Under the pieces are notes generated by a model. It made no database searches. It was not told the origin of the DNA and saw nothing but the letters and a program-made list of their open reading frames with translations. Positions 51,276-60,273 of a stretch of 64,000 bases of DNA are shown here, in pieces. The position numbers and the translations under genes are program-made. Source of the DNA: Mesorhizobium sp. M7A.F.Ca.US.008.03.1.1 (GTDB lineage Bacteria; Pseudomonadota; Alphaproteobacteria; Rhizobiales; Rhizobiaceae); the NCBI RefSeq assembly GCF_003997495.1, contig NZ_RZRU01000001.1, positions 372,001 through 436,000 of the forward strand, in the 5' to 3' direction. The stretch's first letter is position 1; the number at the start of each line of letters is the position of its first letter.

Positions 51276-51304
51276 TTGACGTTAACTTAACATGCTATTA
51301 TGGT
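51276..51304 (+). promoter_or_regulatory. Promoter with palindromic operator upstream of the polyol kinase operon
   Basis: TTGACG (51276-51281) and TATGGT (51299-51304) are 17 bases apart and form a good -35/-10 pair. The palindrome GTTAA-C-TTAAC lies at the 3' end of the -35 box and in the spacer, and CATGTT/AACATG flank it. The same arrangement occurs at 55654-55682. The DeoR or SorC regulator encoded nearby should bind here. The rest of 51045-51437 shows no gene. Confidence 0.65.
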
Positions 51305-51437
51305 CTGTTTGCCGCGCCGGATGCGTCGCTTTTGTATCACCGTTGCTCGTTGATTGTCGTCATGTCTGTCATCCCTATCCCAACCTGCAGGATTGCCTTG
51401 CAGCGCCCTTCACCAGTTGCTGAAAGCGGCGGCGCCC

Positions 51438-52973
51438 ATGCCCAGTTTGCTCGGAATCGATAACGGTCTCACGGTCACCAAGGCGGTGATCTTCGATGCC
51501 GATGGCACGCAGTTGTCCGTGGCGCGTCGGCGGGTTCCGCAATCGATGCCCCATGCACACTGGGTGGAGCGCGACATGGCCGGCCTCTGGCAAGCGACCG
51601 CCGATGCAATCAAGGAGGCGATCGCGCTGTGTGGCCGCCCGGCGGACGACATCAGGGCGGTGGCGGCGACCGCGCATGGCGACGGTCTCTATTTGCTCGA
51701 CAAGGATCGTCGGCCGCTAGGCCCCGGGATCCTGTCGCTCGACAGCCGCGCCGGCGAGATTGTCGAACGATGGTCGGCGGACCGGGTCTTCGGAGACGCG
51801 CTAGCGCGAACAGGCCAGGCGCCCCACGTCTCGGCGCCGTCGGCGCTGCTGGCCTGGATCAGGAAGCACGAACCGGAACGCTTTAGTCGCATCAGACACA
51901 TACTGGCCTGCAAGGACTGGCTGCGCTTTTGCCTGACCGGCACGATCGGCACCGACCGTACCGAGGCCAGCACCTCATTCACGGATTTCCGCACGCAGGA
52001 TTACGCGCCGGAAGCAATGCGCATCTTCGGGCTGGACGATCTTTTTGACGCGCTGCCTCCGATAGCGCATTCGGCTGAAATCGCCGGGCATGTCACGGCC
52101 GAGGCAGCCGAAATGACCGGCCTTGCCAAGGGAACACCGGTTGCGTGCGGGCTGCATGACGTGACTGCCTCCGCACTTGGCATGGGCGGTCATGAGGAGG
52201 GCGTGCTCGCCATCGTCGCCGGGACCTATTCCATCAACGAAGTCGTCTCTTCGCAACCGCGCGTCGACCCGCGTTGGCTCTGTCGCAACGCCATCGACGC
52301 AGGCCGCTGGAACAACATGGCGATCTCGCCGGCCTCGACCGCGAACTACGACTGGTTTCTCGACACGTTCTGCCGCTCGGAGCAGGAAAAGGCATCGGTC
52401 GATGGTGACTCGATCCACGAGTTTCTGGCAGGGGAGATCGACGCGGCGCTGAAAAAGCGGTCGACCATCCTGTTTCATCCCTATCTGTTCGGCTCCCCCT
52501 TTGGCGATGTTGCCAGCGGCAGCTTTGTCGGCCTGCACGGCTGGCACGATCGCGGCGATATGCTCAAGGCGGTTCTGGAGGGCATTGCTTTCAATCATCG
52601 CACCCATGTCGAAGCCTTGCGCGACGGATTTGCCATCAGCGAAATCCGCCTGACCGGCGGCGGCTCGCGCAATCCGGCCTTCGTTCAGATGTTTGCCGAT
52701 GTACTGAACGCCCCGGTCATCGTCACCTCGACCGACGAGGCCGCGGCCTTTGGCGCTGCGCTTTGCGCCGGTGCGGCGGTGGGCATCTTCGCGACGCCGC
52801 AACAGGGCGCCAGGCAGGTCGGCATGACGGTGCGCCAATACGAGCCTGTGCCCGCCTCGAGTGCTGTGTTCAACGAGCGCTTTTCCCTCTATGGCCGCAT
52901 AGCCGGTGCGCTCGAACCGCATTGGCCTGAGATCGAGAAGCTGGCGCGGCCAGACACTGGGAGAACCGCATGA
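51438..52973 (+). CDS. FGGY-family carbohydrate kinase (LyxK/xylulokinase-like)
   Basis: About 511 residues. The ATPase phosphate-1 motif is LLGIDNGLTVTKAVIFD, GLHDVTASALGMG is phosphate-2-like, and the adenosine motif is RLTGGGSRNPAFVQMFADVL near residue 425. It should phosphorylate a ketose or polyol. The start at 51438 begins directly with the kinase fold; longer frames have no support. It is coupled by ATGA to a DeoR regulator, which is coupled to a GlpD-like dehydrogenase. Kinase plus FAD dehydrogenase parallels glycerol or erythritol catabolism. The substrate is unknown. Confidence 0.85.
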   Translation: MPSLLGIDNGLTVTKAVIFDADGTQLSVARRRVPQSMPHAHWVERDMAGLWQATADAIKEAIALCGRPADDIRAVAATAHGDGLYLLDKDRRPLGPGILSLDSRAGEIVERWSADRVFGDALARTGQAPHVSAPSALLAWIRKHEPERFSRIRHILACKDWLRFCLTGTIGTDRTEASTSFTDFRTQDYAPEAMRIFGLDDLFDALPPIAHSAEIAGHVTAEAAEMTGLAKGTPVACGLHDVTASALGMGGHEEGVLAIVAGTYSINEVVSSQPRVDPRWLCRNAIDAGRWNNMAISPASTANYDWFLDTFCRSEQEKASVDGDSIHEFLAGEIDAALKKRSTILFHPYLFGSPFGDVASGSFVGLHGWHDRGDMLKAVLEGIAFNHRTHVEALRDGFAISEIRLTGGGSRNPAFVQMFADVLNAPVIVTSTDEAAAFGAALCAGAAVGIFATPQQGARQVGMTVRQYEPVPASSAVFNERFSLYGRIAGALEPHWPEIEKLARPDTGRTA

Positions 52974-53746
52974 TCAAGGCCGATGAACGACGCGAAGAGA
53001 TCGCCGACTATGTGATCAAGCTCGGCCAGGTGCGCATCGACGATCTGGTCGAGCATTTCGGCGTGTCGCGCATGACCATCCACCGGCACATCGACCGGTT
53101 GGCGCAACAGGGCGTGCTGCGCAAGCTGCACGGTGCGGTGACGGTTCAGCCTTCCGGCCTCTACGAAAGCGCTTTCCGCTACCGGGTGACGGTCAACCGG
53201 GCCGAGAAGGATGCCCTGGCGCGGGCAGCACTCGATTATGTCGAAGCCGGCCAGGTGGTGATGCTGGACGATTCCTCCACGGCAAACGCCGTCGCCACAC
53301 TGCTGCTCGACGTCAAGCCGCTAACCGTCATCACCAATTCAGTGGCGACGGCTTCCCTGCTGACCAATGTCGACGAACTCGACTTCATCTGTCTCGGCGG
53401 CCAGTACCACGGCACCTACAACGCCTATATCGGCATCGTCTGCGAGAACGCCGTGGCGCAGCTGCGCGCCAATGTGCTGATCTGTTCGGCTTCGGCCATC
53501 ACCGGAACCACGGCCTTCATCCAGGATCCCAATGTGGTGCGGGTCAAGCAGGCGATGATGGCCGCATCGGTCAAACGCATCCTTCTGATCGACCATGCCA
53601 AGTTCGACAGAATCGCACTGCATGTCTTCGACGATCTGACCAGCTTCGATGTCGTGCTGGTGACCGAAAGCCTGGGCGATGCGCGGGCGCAAGCCCTCGA
53701 ACGGGCAGGCGTGAAGCTGCGCATCGTCAAGACGAAAGCGTCATGA
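52970..53746 (+). CDS. DeoR/GlpR-family transcriptional regulator
   Basis: A 258-residue DeoR protein. The N-terminal winged helix-turn-helix is clear (RIDDLVEHFGVSRMTIHRHIDRLAQQGVLRKLHGAV). The C-terminal sugar-phosphate sensor domain has the conserved MLDDSSTANAVA and TNSVATASLL segments. It normally represses until a phosphorylated sugar binds. It lies inside the operon it probably controls, overlapping the kinase stop and the dehydrogenase start by 4 bases each. The palindrome at 51276-51304 is its likely site. Confidence 0.87.
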   Translation: MIKADERREEIADYVIKLGQVRIDDLVEHFGVSRMTIHRHIDRLAQQGVLRKLHGAVTVQPSGLYESAFRYRVTVNRAEKDALARAALDYVEAGQVVMLDDSSTANAVATLLLDVKPLTVITNSVATASLLTNVDELDFICLGGQYHGTYNAYIGIVCENAVAQLRANVLICSASAITGTTAFIQDPNVVRVKQAMMAASVKRILLIDHAKFDRIALHVFDDLTSFDVVLVTESLGDARAQALERAGVKLRIVKTKAS

Positions 53747-55455
53747 GCTCGAGCGAAGCAATACGTACGGAAAATTCCGCCGGGCGTCTGGCCGCCATGG
53801 CCGGGACCGGCGAGGTCGACGTCGTCATTCTCGGCGCCGGCATCAACGGGGCTGGTCTGTTTCGCGATCTGTGCGCGCAAGGCGTCAGCTGCGTGATCGT
53901 CGACAAGACGGATTTCGGCTCGGGCACCAGTGCCGCGCCATCGCGGCTCATTCATGGTGGCTTGAAATACCTCGAAACCGGCGAGTTCGGTCTGGTGGCG
54001 CAGTCGACGCTCGAACGCAATCTGCTTTTGAAGAACGCGCCACACTATGTCAGCCCGCTGCCGACCGTCATCCCGATCTTCTCCTGGAGCAAGGGAATGC
54101 TGGCGGCGCTGCGAACGCTGTTCGGCTCGACCAGTGCGCCACGCAGCCGCGGCGCCATCCTGATCAAGATCGGCCTGATGATCTATGATTTCTACGGCTC
54201 GCGAAACCAGGTCATGCCGCGCCACCGCATGGTCGGGCGGCGCCACGCGCTCAGCGAGATGCCGGCGCTCAACCCCTCGATCGTCGCCACCGGCACCTAC
54301 TACGACGCCAAGATAAGCCACCCCGAAAGGCTGGTGCTCGAACTGATCCTCGATGGGTTGCAGGCAAACGTGGCCTCGGCCAGCGCGAACTACACGGCGC
54401 TTGTGAAGTCCACCAATGGCATTTTGACCTTCCAGCCGGAAAACGGCGCGGCTTTTTCGGTCCGGCCGAAGCTGGTGGTCAATGCCGCCGGTCCGTGGAT
54501 CGACAATGTCAACGATTTGCTTGGCGCGCCGTCGAAGATGATCGGCGGCACCAAGGGTTCGCACATTCTGTTGAAGCACGACGAATTGGTCAAAAGCCTT
54601 GCCGGGCGCATGCTTTATTTCGAGGCTGATGACGGCCGTATCTGCCTCGTCTACGACTATCTCGGCCTGGCGCTGGTCGGCTCCACCGACATCAAGGCCG
54701 ACAATCCCGACGCGGTGCGCTGCGAGCCTGACGAAGTCGAATACCTGCTCGACAGCGTACGGACGCTGCTGCCGGGGATGGCGTTCGAGCGCGACCAGAT
54801 CGTCTACGCCTATAGCGGCATCAGGCCGCTGCCAGCCTCGGATGCATCGGTGCCCGGGCTGATCAGCCGTGACCACTCGGCGCCGGTCGCCGAGCCGGAT
54901 CGAAACAGACCTTTCGCGGTGATCTCGCTGGTCGGCGGCAAATGGACGACATTCCGTGGCTTCGCCGAGGAAGTCGCCGACACCGTGCTCGATCGCCTGC
55001 AGCGCTGCCGCAAGGTGACGACGCAAGCCATGCCGATTGGCGGCGGCAAGGATTTCCCGCTTGACACCGCAACGCGAGCAACCTGGCTGGCTCTGGCTCA
55101 CTCGGAGACGGGGGCCGAGGAACGGCGTCTCGATGAGCTGCTGTCGCGATACGGCACCAGAGCCACGCAGATCGCCACGCACGGGTCGGGTGATGAGGGT
55201 CGGCTGCCGGATTCAGAAAGCTACAGCCGGTCGGAAATTGACTACATCGTCCGCAACGAGTTCGTCGAACATCTGGCTGATATCGTTATGCGCCGCAGCA
55301 CCCTGGCGATATCAGGTTCCCTGACAGGCCGGGATCTGCAGGAGATCGCCGCGATTGCCGGACGGGCGCTGGGCTGGAGCGCCGTGCGCCTTGCAGAGGA
55401 AGTCGCGGCCGCCGTTGTGGAACTTGAGGGCCGGAACCTGATGCGGTTGGACTGA
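53743..55455 (+). CDS. FAD-dependent glycerol-3-phosphate dehydrogenase-like oxidoreductase
   Basis: A 570-residue GlpD-family flavoprotein. The FAD motif is VVILGAGINGAGLFRDL, followed by GSGTSAAPSRLIHGGLKYLE, VNAAGPWID, GGTKGSH and LVGGKWTTFRGFAEE. The C-terminal domain is complete. It should oxidise a polyol phosphate at the membrane and pass electrons to quinone. Its partner kinase two genes upstream suggests the substrate is the product of that kinase, not necessarily glycerol 3-phosphate. A second GlpD-like gene (62868-64000) in the same locus supports specialised roles. Coupled to the DeoR gene by ATGA. Confidence 0.85.
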   Translation: MSSSEAIRTENSAGRLAAMAGTGEVDVVILGAGINGAGLFRDLCAQGVSCVIVDKTDFGSGTSAAPSRLIHGGLKYLETGEFGLVAQSTLERNLLLKNAPHYVSPLPTVIPIFSWSKGMLAALRTLFGSTSAPRSRGAILIKIGLMIYDFYGSRNQVMPRHRMVGRRHALSEMPALNPSIVATGTYYDAKISHPERLVLELILDGLQANVASASANYTALVKSTNGILTFQPENGAAFSVRPKLVVNAAGPWIDNVNDLLGAPSKMIGGTKGSHILLKHDELVKSLAGRMLYFEADDGRICLVYDYLGLALVGSTDIKADNPDAVRCEPDEVEYLLDSVRTLLPGMAFERDQIVYAYSGIRPLPASDASVPGLISRDHSAPVAEPDRNRPFAVISLVGGKWTTFRGFAEEVADTVLDRLQRCRKVTTQAMPIGGGKDFPLDTATRATWLALAHSETGAEERRLDELLSRYGTRATQIATHGSGDEGRLPDSESYSRSEIDYIVRNEFVEHLADIVMRRSTLAISGSLTGRDLQEIAAIAGRALGWSAVRLAEEVAAAVVELEGRNLMRLD

Positions 55456-55653
55456 TCGTTCCGTCGCCGGTGCTCTTCCCACGGCAATCCGGTCGGTTTG
55501 CCCAGGGATGTGCCGCGTGCGCAATCGCCCAGCTCACAGACAGATTGGGATTTCCCCAGAGCGGACATTATTTATTAAAAACAAATAGTTGATGCAAAAC
55601 AGAATGGCGTCAGACTGTCCAATTTTGCTCGTTTAAGAAGGAGGTAACACAGA

Positions 55654-55682
55654 TTGACGTTAAATTAACAGCGTCATACGAT
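55654..55682 (+). promoter_or_regulatory. Promoter with palindromic operator upstream of the SorC regulator
   Basis: TTGACG (55654-55659), a 17-base spacer and TACGAT (55677-55682) form the promoter. The palindrome GTTAA-A-TTAAC (55659-55669) is placed exactly as in the kinase promoter at 51276, with 16 of 17 bases shared through TTAACA. The rest of 55456-55840 has no supported gene. An isolated AAGGAGG at 55638-55644 has no start codon at a useful distance. Confidence 0.65.
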
Positions 55683-55840
55683 CGAATAATATGCTTATCT
55701 CCTAATAGGCCGATGCTGCCTGCCGAGATCTGTGAATCTCCGCAGGCGTGCGCCAAATCCAGCGAGGGATTGACAGCAATGCAAGGATGTGAAAATTTTT
55801 GCAGACAAAGATAATAATATCATCTCAGGGAGGAGATGGC

Positions 55841-56851
55841 TTGAAATCCGGCGGAACCGCTAACCGCGACCATGAATCCAGCCTCGCCACCCGCGCGGCC
55901 TGGCTTCATTATGCTGGAGGTCTGACGCAGGCCCAGGTGGCCAAGCGGCTCGGCCTGACCAGCCTCAAGGCGCATCGGCTCATCACCCGGGCCACCCAGG
56001 ATGGCCTTGTCAGGGTGATCATCGACGGCGACGTCGGCGAATGCATCGACCTTGAGCAGCAGCTGATCGATGCCTACGGGCTCGATTACTGCGAGGTCGT
56101 TCCTGATCTCGATCAGGACGAGCTGCCGCTGAAGCCGCTTGGCATCGCCGGCGCTCAGTTTCTGAAGCGGGAGATCGATCGCGGCGAGGACATGCTGATC
56201 GGCGTCGGCCATGGCCGTACCCTTGCCGCAAGCGTCGAGTATCTGACGCGCACAGCCGCCGCCCATATCCGTTTCGTCTCGCTGCTTGGCGGCGTGACGC
56301 GCAAATTCGCGGCCAACCCGCACGATGTCATGCATCGTCTGGCCGAGCGGACCGGCGCGCAGGCCTACGTGATGCCGGTGCCCTTCGTCGCCAACACCGC
56401 CGAGGACCGTGAGGTGCTGCTTGGCCAGCGCGGCATCAGCGATGTCTTCGACCTCGCAAGCCGGTCCGACCTGATGTTTGTCGGCATAGGGACCGCCGAG
56501 CGGGAAGCTTCGCTGGTCGCTACCGGCATGATCGAACATTCCGAAATCGATGAGGTCAAACGGGATGGCGGCGTCGGCGAGCTGCTCGCCCACTTCTTCG
56601 ATGACAACGGACGCCCGGTGGAAACGGCGCTGTCGGACAGGATTTTGGCGCTTCCGCGGGACCAGTTGAAAGGCCGCCGGATCGTCGCTGTCGCCGGCGG
56701 CAAGGTGAAGATACGCGCCGTCAAGGCGGTGCTCGAAAGCCGTTATCTCAGCGGCCTGATCACCGACGAGTCCACCGCCCGTGCCCTTGTCGAACAGAAC
56801 AAACCCAATGGTGCCAAGCGCCATGTGAACGGAGGATCGTCAAATGCGTGA
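55841..56851 (+). CDS. SorC-family sugar-binding transcriptional regulator
   Basis: About 336 residues. The N-terminal helix-turn-helix (RAAWLHYAGGLTQAQVAKRLGLTSLKAHRLITRA) is followed by the SorC effector domain, with GVGHGRTLAASVEYL and GIGTAEREASLVATG. I chose the TTG at 55841 because AGGGAGGAG lies 5 bases upstream, better than the TTG at 55799. It heads the ABC transporter-eryA-eryB run and probably controls it. EryD-type regulators of erythritol loci belong to the same family, but I cannot say this is EryD. Confidence 0.85.
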   Translation: MKSGGTANRDHESSLATRAAWLHYAGGLTQAQVAKRLGLTSLKAHRLITRATQDGLVRVIIDGDVGECIDLEQQLIDAYGLDYCEVVPDLDQDELPLKPLGIAGAQFLKREIDRGEDMLIGVGHGRTLAASVEYLTRTAAAHIRFVSLLGGVTRKFAANPHDVMHRLAERTGAQAYVMPVPFVANTAEDREVLLGQRGISDVFDLASRSDLMFVGIGTAEREASLVATGMIEHSEIDEVKRDGGVGELLAHFFDDNGRPVETALSDRILALPRDQLKGRRIVAVAGGKVKIRAVKAVLESRYLSGLITDESTARALVEQNKPNGAKRHVNGGSSNA

Positions 56852-56888
56852 CAAGCGCGGATCAGCCTTGCTGGCGGTTGCGTCATGA
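56844..56888 (+). CDS. Possible 14-residue leader ORF before the DUF2291 gene
   Basis: A tiny frame (MRDKRGSALLAVAS) starts 7 bases after GGAGGA, overlaps the end of the SorC gene and ends in an ATGA overlap with the DUF2291 start at 56885. The DUF2291 gene has no good ribosome site of its own, so this frame may deliver ribosomes to it. Unverified. Confidence 0.4.
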   Translation: MRDKRGSALLAVAS

Positions 56889-57541
56889 GCGCGAAGGCCG
56901 CCACCGCATCGACCAGGCCGGCTTCGCCCGGCCTGCGTCGGGCACTTGCGGGCGCCGCGGTTGTCGTCCTGCTCGGCGCCATGGCGCTCGACACCAAGGT
57001 GGTCAGGATCGGCTCTGCCGGCGATGTCCGCAGCGCCGTCTTTTCCGCCGCCGACTACGGCAAGTCGGAGTTTCCCAAGGTGCAGGCCGATGTCGAGGCG
57101 CGTGCCGCCGACGCGGTGACGGTGGCGAGGGCGATCGCCAAGGACAGGGCAACGGCGGAAAAGGAATACGGTGTGCCTGCGGGCGTCGGACCGGTCATCT
57201 CGGTCAAGTTCACCGGTATCGTCGGCGAAGGAAAATCCGGCATCTACAAGGTCGCAGTCGAGGGCGTGCCGGACACGCTGATGATCCGCGTGCAGACCGG
57301 GCCGGCGATCAACGGCACCGAGCTTCGTGACGCCACCGGCAAGATCACATTCGGCCAGTTCACCAATCAGATCGAATATCAGGACGCCGGCTCGGCGCTG
57401 AACAACGAGATGAAGAAGGAAGTGCTGGCGAAGGTCGACACCAGCGCCTTGACCGGCAAAACCATATCGGTGGTCGGTGCGTTCAAGCTGGTCAACCCGA
57501 AGAGCTGGCTCGTCACCCCCGTGAGGCTGGACGTCAAATGA
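56885..57541 (+). CDS. DUF2291-family protein
   Basis: A 218-residue protein with one N-terminal membrane segment or signal anchor (ALAGAAVVVLLGAMALDTKVV) and a periplasmic body. It matches the DUF2291 family, which often travels with ribose-type ABC transporters in Rhizobiales and has no known function. Recognisable parts are FSAADYGKSEFPKVQADVEARAADAV, VKFTGIVGEGKSGIYKVAVEG and FGQFTNQIEYQDAG. Its stop overlaps the ATPase start as ATGA, so it is made with the transporter and may be an accessory subunit. Confidence 0.82.
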   Translation: MSAKAATASTRPASPGLRRALAGAAVVVLLGAMALDTKVVRIGSAGDVRSAVFSAADYGKSEFPKVQADVEARAADAVTVARAIAKDRATAEKEYGVPAGVGPVISVKFTGIVGEGKSGIYKVAVEGVPDTLMIRVQTGPAINGTELRDATGKITFGQFTNQIEYQDAGSALNNEMKKEVLAKVDTSALTGKTISVVGAFKLVNPKSWLVTPVRLDVK

Positions 57542-59079
57542 AGCCGGCTGCCGACAACGGACCCGCGAATGGCGACGCCGTGCTTTCGGCGCGCAACATC
57601 GTCATGTCGTATGGCGGCGTCCATGCGCTCAAGGGCGTCAATTTCGACATCCATCGCGGCAAGGTCACCACGCTGTTCGGAGAAAATGGCGCCGGCAAGT
57701 CGACGCTGATGAAGATCCTCTCCGGCGTGGTCACGCCGACATCCGGCGAAATCGTGCTCGACGGCAATCTCGTCAGTTTTTCCTCATCCTCGGACGCACG
57801 CGATCGCGGCATCTCGATCATCCACCAGGAACTGAGCCTGGCGCCCAATCTCAGCGTTCGCGACAACATCTTCATGGGCCGCGAACTGCGCACCAGGACC
57901 GGCCTCGACTTCGCCGAAGAATCGCGCCAGGCGCGCGCGCTGATGGCCGACCTTGAAGAGGACATCGACCCGATGACCCTCGTCGAGGATCTGCGCCTCG
58001 GCCAACAGCAGATCGTCGAGATCGCCCGGGCACTGTCGGTCGATTCCCGGATCCTGATCATGGACGAGCCGACCTCGGCGCTCAGCGCGACAGAGGTGGA
58101 GGTGCTGTTCAAGGTGATCCGCGATCTGACCAGCCGCGGCGTCTCGATCGTCTACATTTCACATCACCTCGAAGAGGCGCTGCAGATCACCGACTATGCC
58201 GTTGTCCTGCGCGACGGCGCGATAACGGCGACGGCCGAAGCCAAGGATATCGATCTCGAGTGGATCGTGCGCAACATGGTCGGCGAGAATTTCGATCTCG
58301 GCTCGCCGCCGAGCGGTCATGAATTCGGCGAAGTCGCCCTGTCGATCGAGGATGTCAGCGTCGTCGACACTTCGGGCTCAGGTTATTCCGTCGTCGATCA
58401 CCTGTCGCTGGATGTGCGAGCAGGCGAGATCGTCTGCATCTACGGGCTGATGGGCGCCGGGCGCACGGAGTTGCTGGAAGCCGTCGCCGGACGAGTGCCG
58501 ATGGCGGGCGGCCGCGCGCTGCTGGAAGGCGAGGACGTCTCGGGGTTGAGCATTGCCCAGCGCATCTCCAAAGGGCTTGTGCTGGTTCCCGAGGACCGCC
58601 AGCGCGACGGGCTGGTGCAAACGATGACCGTCGGCCGCAATCTCTCGCTCGCCAGCATCGAAGCGTTCGCCAAGGGCCTGTTTCTGTCTCGTTCGAGAGA
58701 GCGAGAGCTGGTCGAAGACTCGATCCGCAAGGTGACCGTCAAGACCGCTGGCGGCAACGCCATGATCGGATCGCTGTCTGGCGGCAATCAGCAGAAGGTC
58801 GTCATCGGCAAGATGCTGACGACCAACCCGAAGGTCATCCTTCTCGACGAGCCGAGCCGCGGCATCGATGTCGGCGCCAAGGCCGAGGTCTTCCGCTTGC
58901 TGAGCGAACGCGCTGCGCAGGGCCTTGCCGTCGTCTTCTCGACCTCCGAGGTCAACGAGTGTCTCAGCATTGCACACCGCATCGTCGTCATGCGGCGTGG
59001 CAGGATTTCAGCTGAATTCGGCGCCAACGCCACCAAAGAGCAGATCATGGCCGCCTCCGGCGAAGCCGTGGTCGCCTGA
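57538..59079 (+). CDS. eryE: Ribose-type ABC transporter ATPase (two ABC domains), probable EryE
   Basis: A 513-residue RbsA/MglA-type protein. Domain 1 has Walker A GENGAGKST, C-loop RLGQQQIVEIARAL and Walker B ILIMDEPTSAL. Domain 2 has the usual degenerate P-loop GLMGAGRTELLE and C-loop LSGGNQQKVVIGK with VILLDEPSRGIDVG. It should drive uptake of a sugar or polyol. The gene order with permease, binding protein, EryA-like kinase and EryB-like dehydrogenase suggests erythritol; the symbol is by context. Confidence 0.83.
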   Translation: MKPAADNGPANGDAVLSARNIVMSYGGVHALKGVNFDIHRGKVTTLFGENGAGKSTLMKILSGVVTPTSGEIVLDGNLVSFSSSSDARDRGISIIHQELSLAPNLSVRDNIFMGRELRTRTGLDFAEESRQARALMADLEEDIDPMTLVEDLRLGQQQIVEIARALSVDSRILIMDEPTSALSATEVEVLFKVIRDLTSRGVSIVYISHHLEEALQITDYAVVLRDGAITATAEAKDIDLEWIVRNMVGENFDLGSPPSGHEFGEVALSIEDVSVVDTSGSGYSVVDHLSLDVRAGEIVCIYGLMGAGRTELLEAVAGRVPMAGGRALLEGEDVSGLSIAQRISKGLVLVPEDRQRDGLVQTMTVGRNLSLASIEAFAKGLFLSRSRERELVEDSIRKVTVKTAGGNAMIGSLSGGNQQKVVIGKMLTTNPKVILLDEPSRGIDVGAKAEVFRLLSERAAQGLAVVFSTSEVNECLSIAHRIVVMRRGRISAEFGANATKEQIMAASGEAVVA

Positions 59080-59104
59080 TCACCAGAATTTCGGAGCCCA
59101 CACC

Positions 59105-60235
59105 ATGACCGATGTCAGCCAGGCCAGAAAACAGTCCAGTCCAAGCGCGAGCGAAGGCTTCGATCTCGCCAAGCTGCTGCTCGAGGGCCGCGCTTTCTTT
59201 GCCCTGATCGTCATCATTGTCGTCTTTTCGATCCTGTCGCCCTACTACCTCTCGGTGGCCAACTTCCTGACCATGGCCTCGCATGTCGCCATCTTCGGAA
59301 TCCTCGCGATCGGCATGCTGCTCGTCATCCTCAATGGCGGCATCGATCTGTCGGTGGGATCGACTCTGGGCTTGGCCGGCGTCGTTGCCGGTTTCCTGAT
59401 ACAAGGGGTGACGCTGACCTGGCTGGGCGTCGTTCTCTATCCGCCGGTCTGGGTGGTCGCGGTGCTGGCCTGCATGCTGGGCGCCGTCGTCGGGCTGATC
59501 AACGGCGTGCTCATCGCGCGATTCAAGGTTCCGGCGTTCGTTGCCACGCTCGGCGTCATGTACATGGCGCGCGGCCTGGCGCTGCTGATGACCAGCGGTC
59601 TGACCTACAACAATCTCGGCGGCAAGCCGGAGCTCGGAAACACCGGCTTCGATGCGCTTGGCTTCAACCGCCTGTTCGGCGTGCCGACGGGCGTCGTGGT
59701 TCTCGTGGTCATCGCGCTCGTTGGCAGTATCGTCCTGAACCGCACCGCTTTCGGGCGCTGGCTCTACGCCTCGGGCGGCAATGAACGCGCGGCCGAACTC
59801 TCCGGCGTTCCGGTCAAGACGGTGCAGATTTCCGTCTATGTGCTGTCGGGTATCTGTGCCGCCATTGCCGGTCTGATCCTGTCCTCGCAGTTGACGTCGG
59901 CGGGACCGACCGCCGGCACCACCTACGAATTGACGGCCATCGCGGCCGTCGTCATCGGCGGCGCGGCACTGACCGGCGGCCGCGGCAACATCCGCGGAAC
60001 CCTGCTCGGGGCCTTCGTCATCGGCTTCCTGTCCGACGGTCTGGTGATCATCGGCATCTCATCCTACTGGCAGACAGTGTTCACGGGCGCGGTCATCGTG
60101 CTCGCCGTGCTCCTCAATGCCGTTCAGTATCGCCGCCGCAGCAAGCTCCCAAGCGCGACAGGTGGCCAACCGACTTCTCAGAAACGGGGGAAGGCCGAAC
60201 CGGCCAATCCTGCCCAAGGGAAGACTGCCAGGTGA
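59105..60235 (+). CDS. eryF: Ribose-type ABC transporter permease, probable EryF
   Basis: About 376 residues with eight to ten membrane helices. RbsC-family blocks are GILAIGMLLVILNGGIDLSVGS, INGVLIARFKVPAFVATLGVMYMARG and ASGGNERAAELSGVPVKTV. It forms the pore of the importer. The ATG at 59105 lies 25 bases after the ATPase stop; GGAG is about 6 bases upstream. A longer frame from 58925 is shifted ATPase sequence. A charged tail of about 35 residues extends past the last helix. Confidence 0.85.
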   Translation: MTDVSQARKQSSPSASEGFDLAKLLLEGRAFFALIVIIVVFSILSPYYLSVANFLTMASHVAIFGILAIGMLLVILNGGIDLSVGSTLGLAGVVAGFLIQGVTLTWLGVVLYPPVWVVAVLACMLGAVVGLINGVLIARFKVPAFVATLGVMYMARGLALLMTSGLTYNNLGGKPELGNTGFDALGFNRLFGVPTGVVVLVVIALVGSIVLNRTAFGRWLYASGGNERAAELSGVPVKTVQISVYVLSGICAAIAGLILSSQLTSAGPTAGTTYELTAIAAVVIGGAALTGGRGNIRGTLLGAFVIGFLSDGLVIIGISSYWQTVFTGAVIVLAVLLNAVQYRRRSKLPSATGGQPTSQKRGKAEPANPAQGKTAR

Positions 60236-60273
60236 ACTGGCAGCAACACCGCGTAATCATTGGAGGAATGTAC

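Noticed and set aside
53425..55182. A 585-residue minus-strand frame
   Set aside because: Lies opposite the GlpD-like gene and the end of the DeoR gene; low-complexity composition and no motif.
55638..55670. Strong AAGGAGG followed by TTG and a 4-codon frame
   Set aside because: It lies upstream of or within the predicted promoter, so it would not be in the mRNA.
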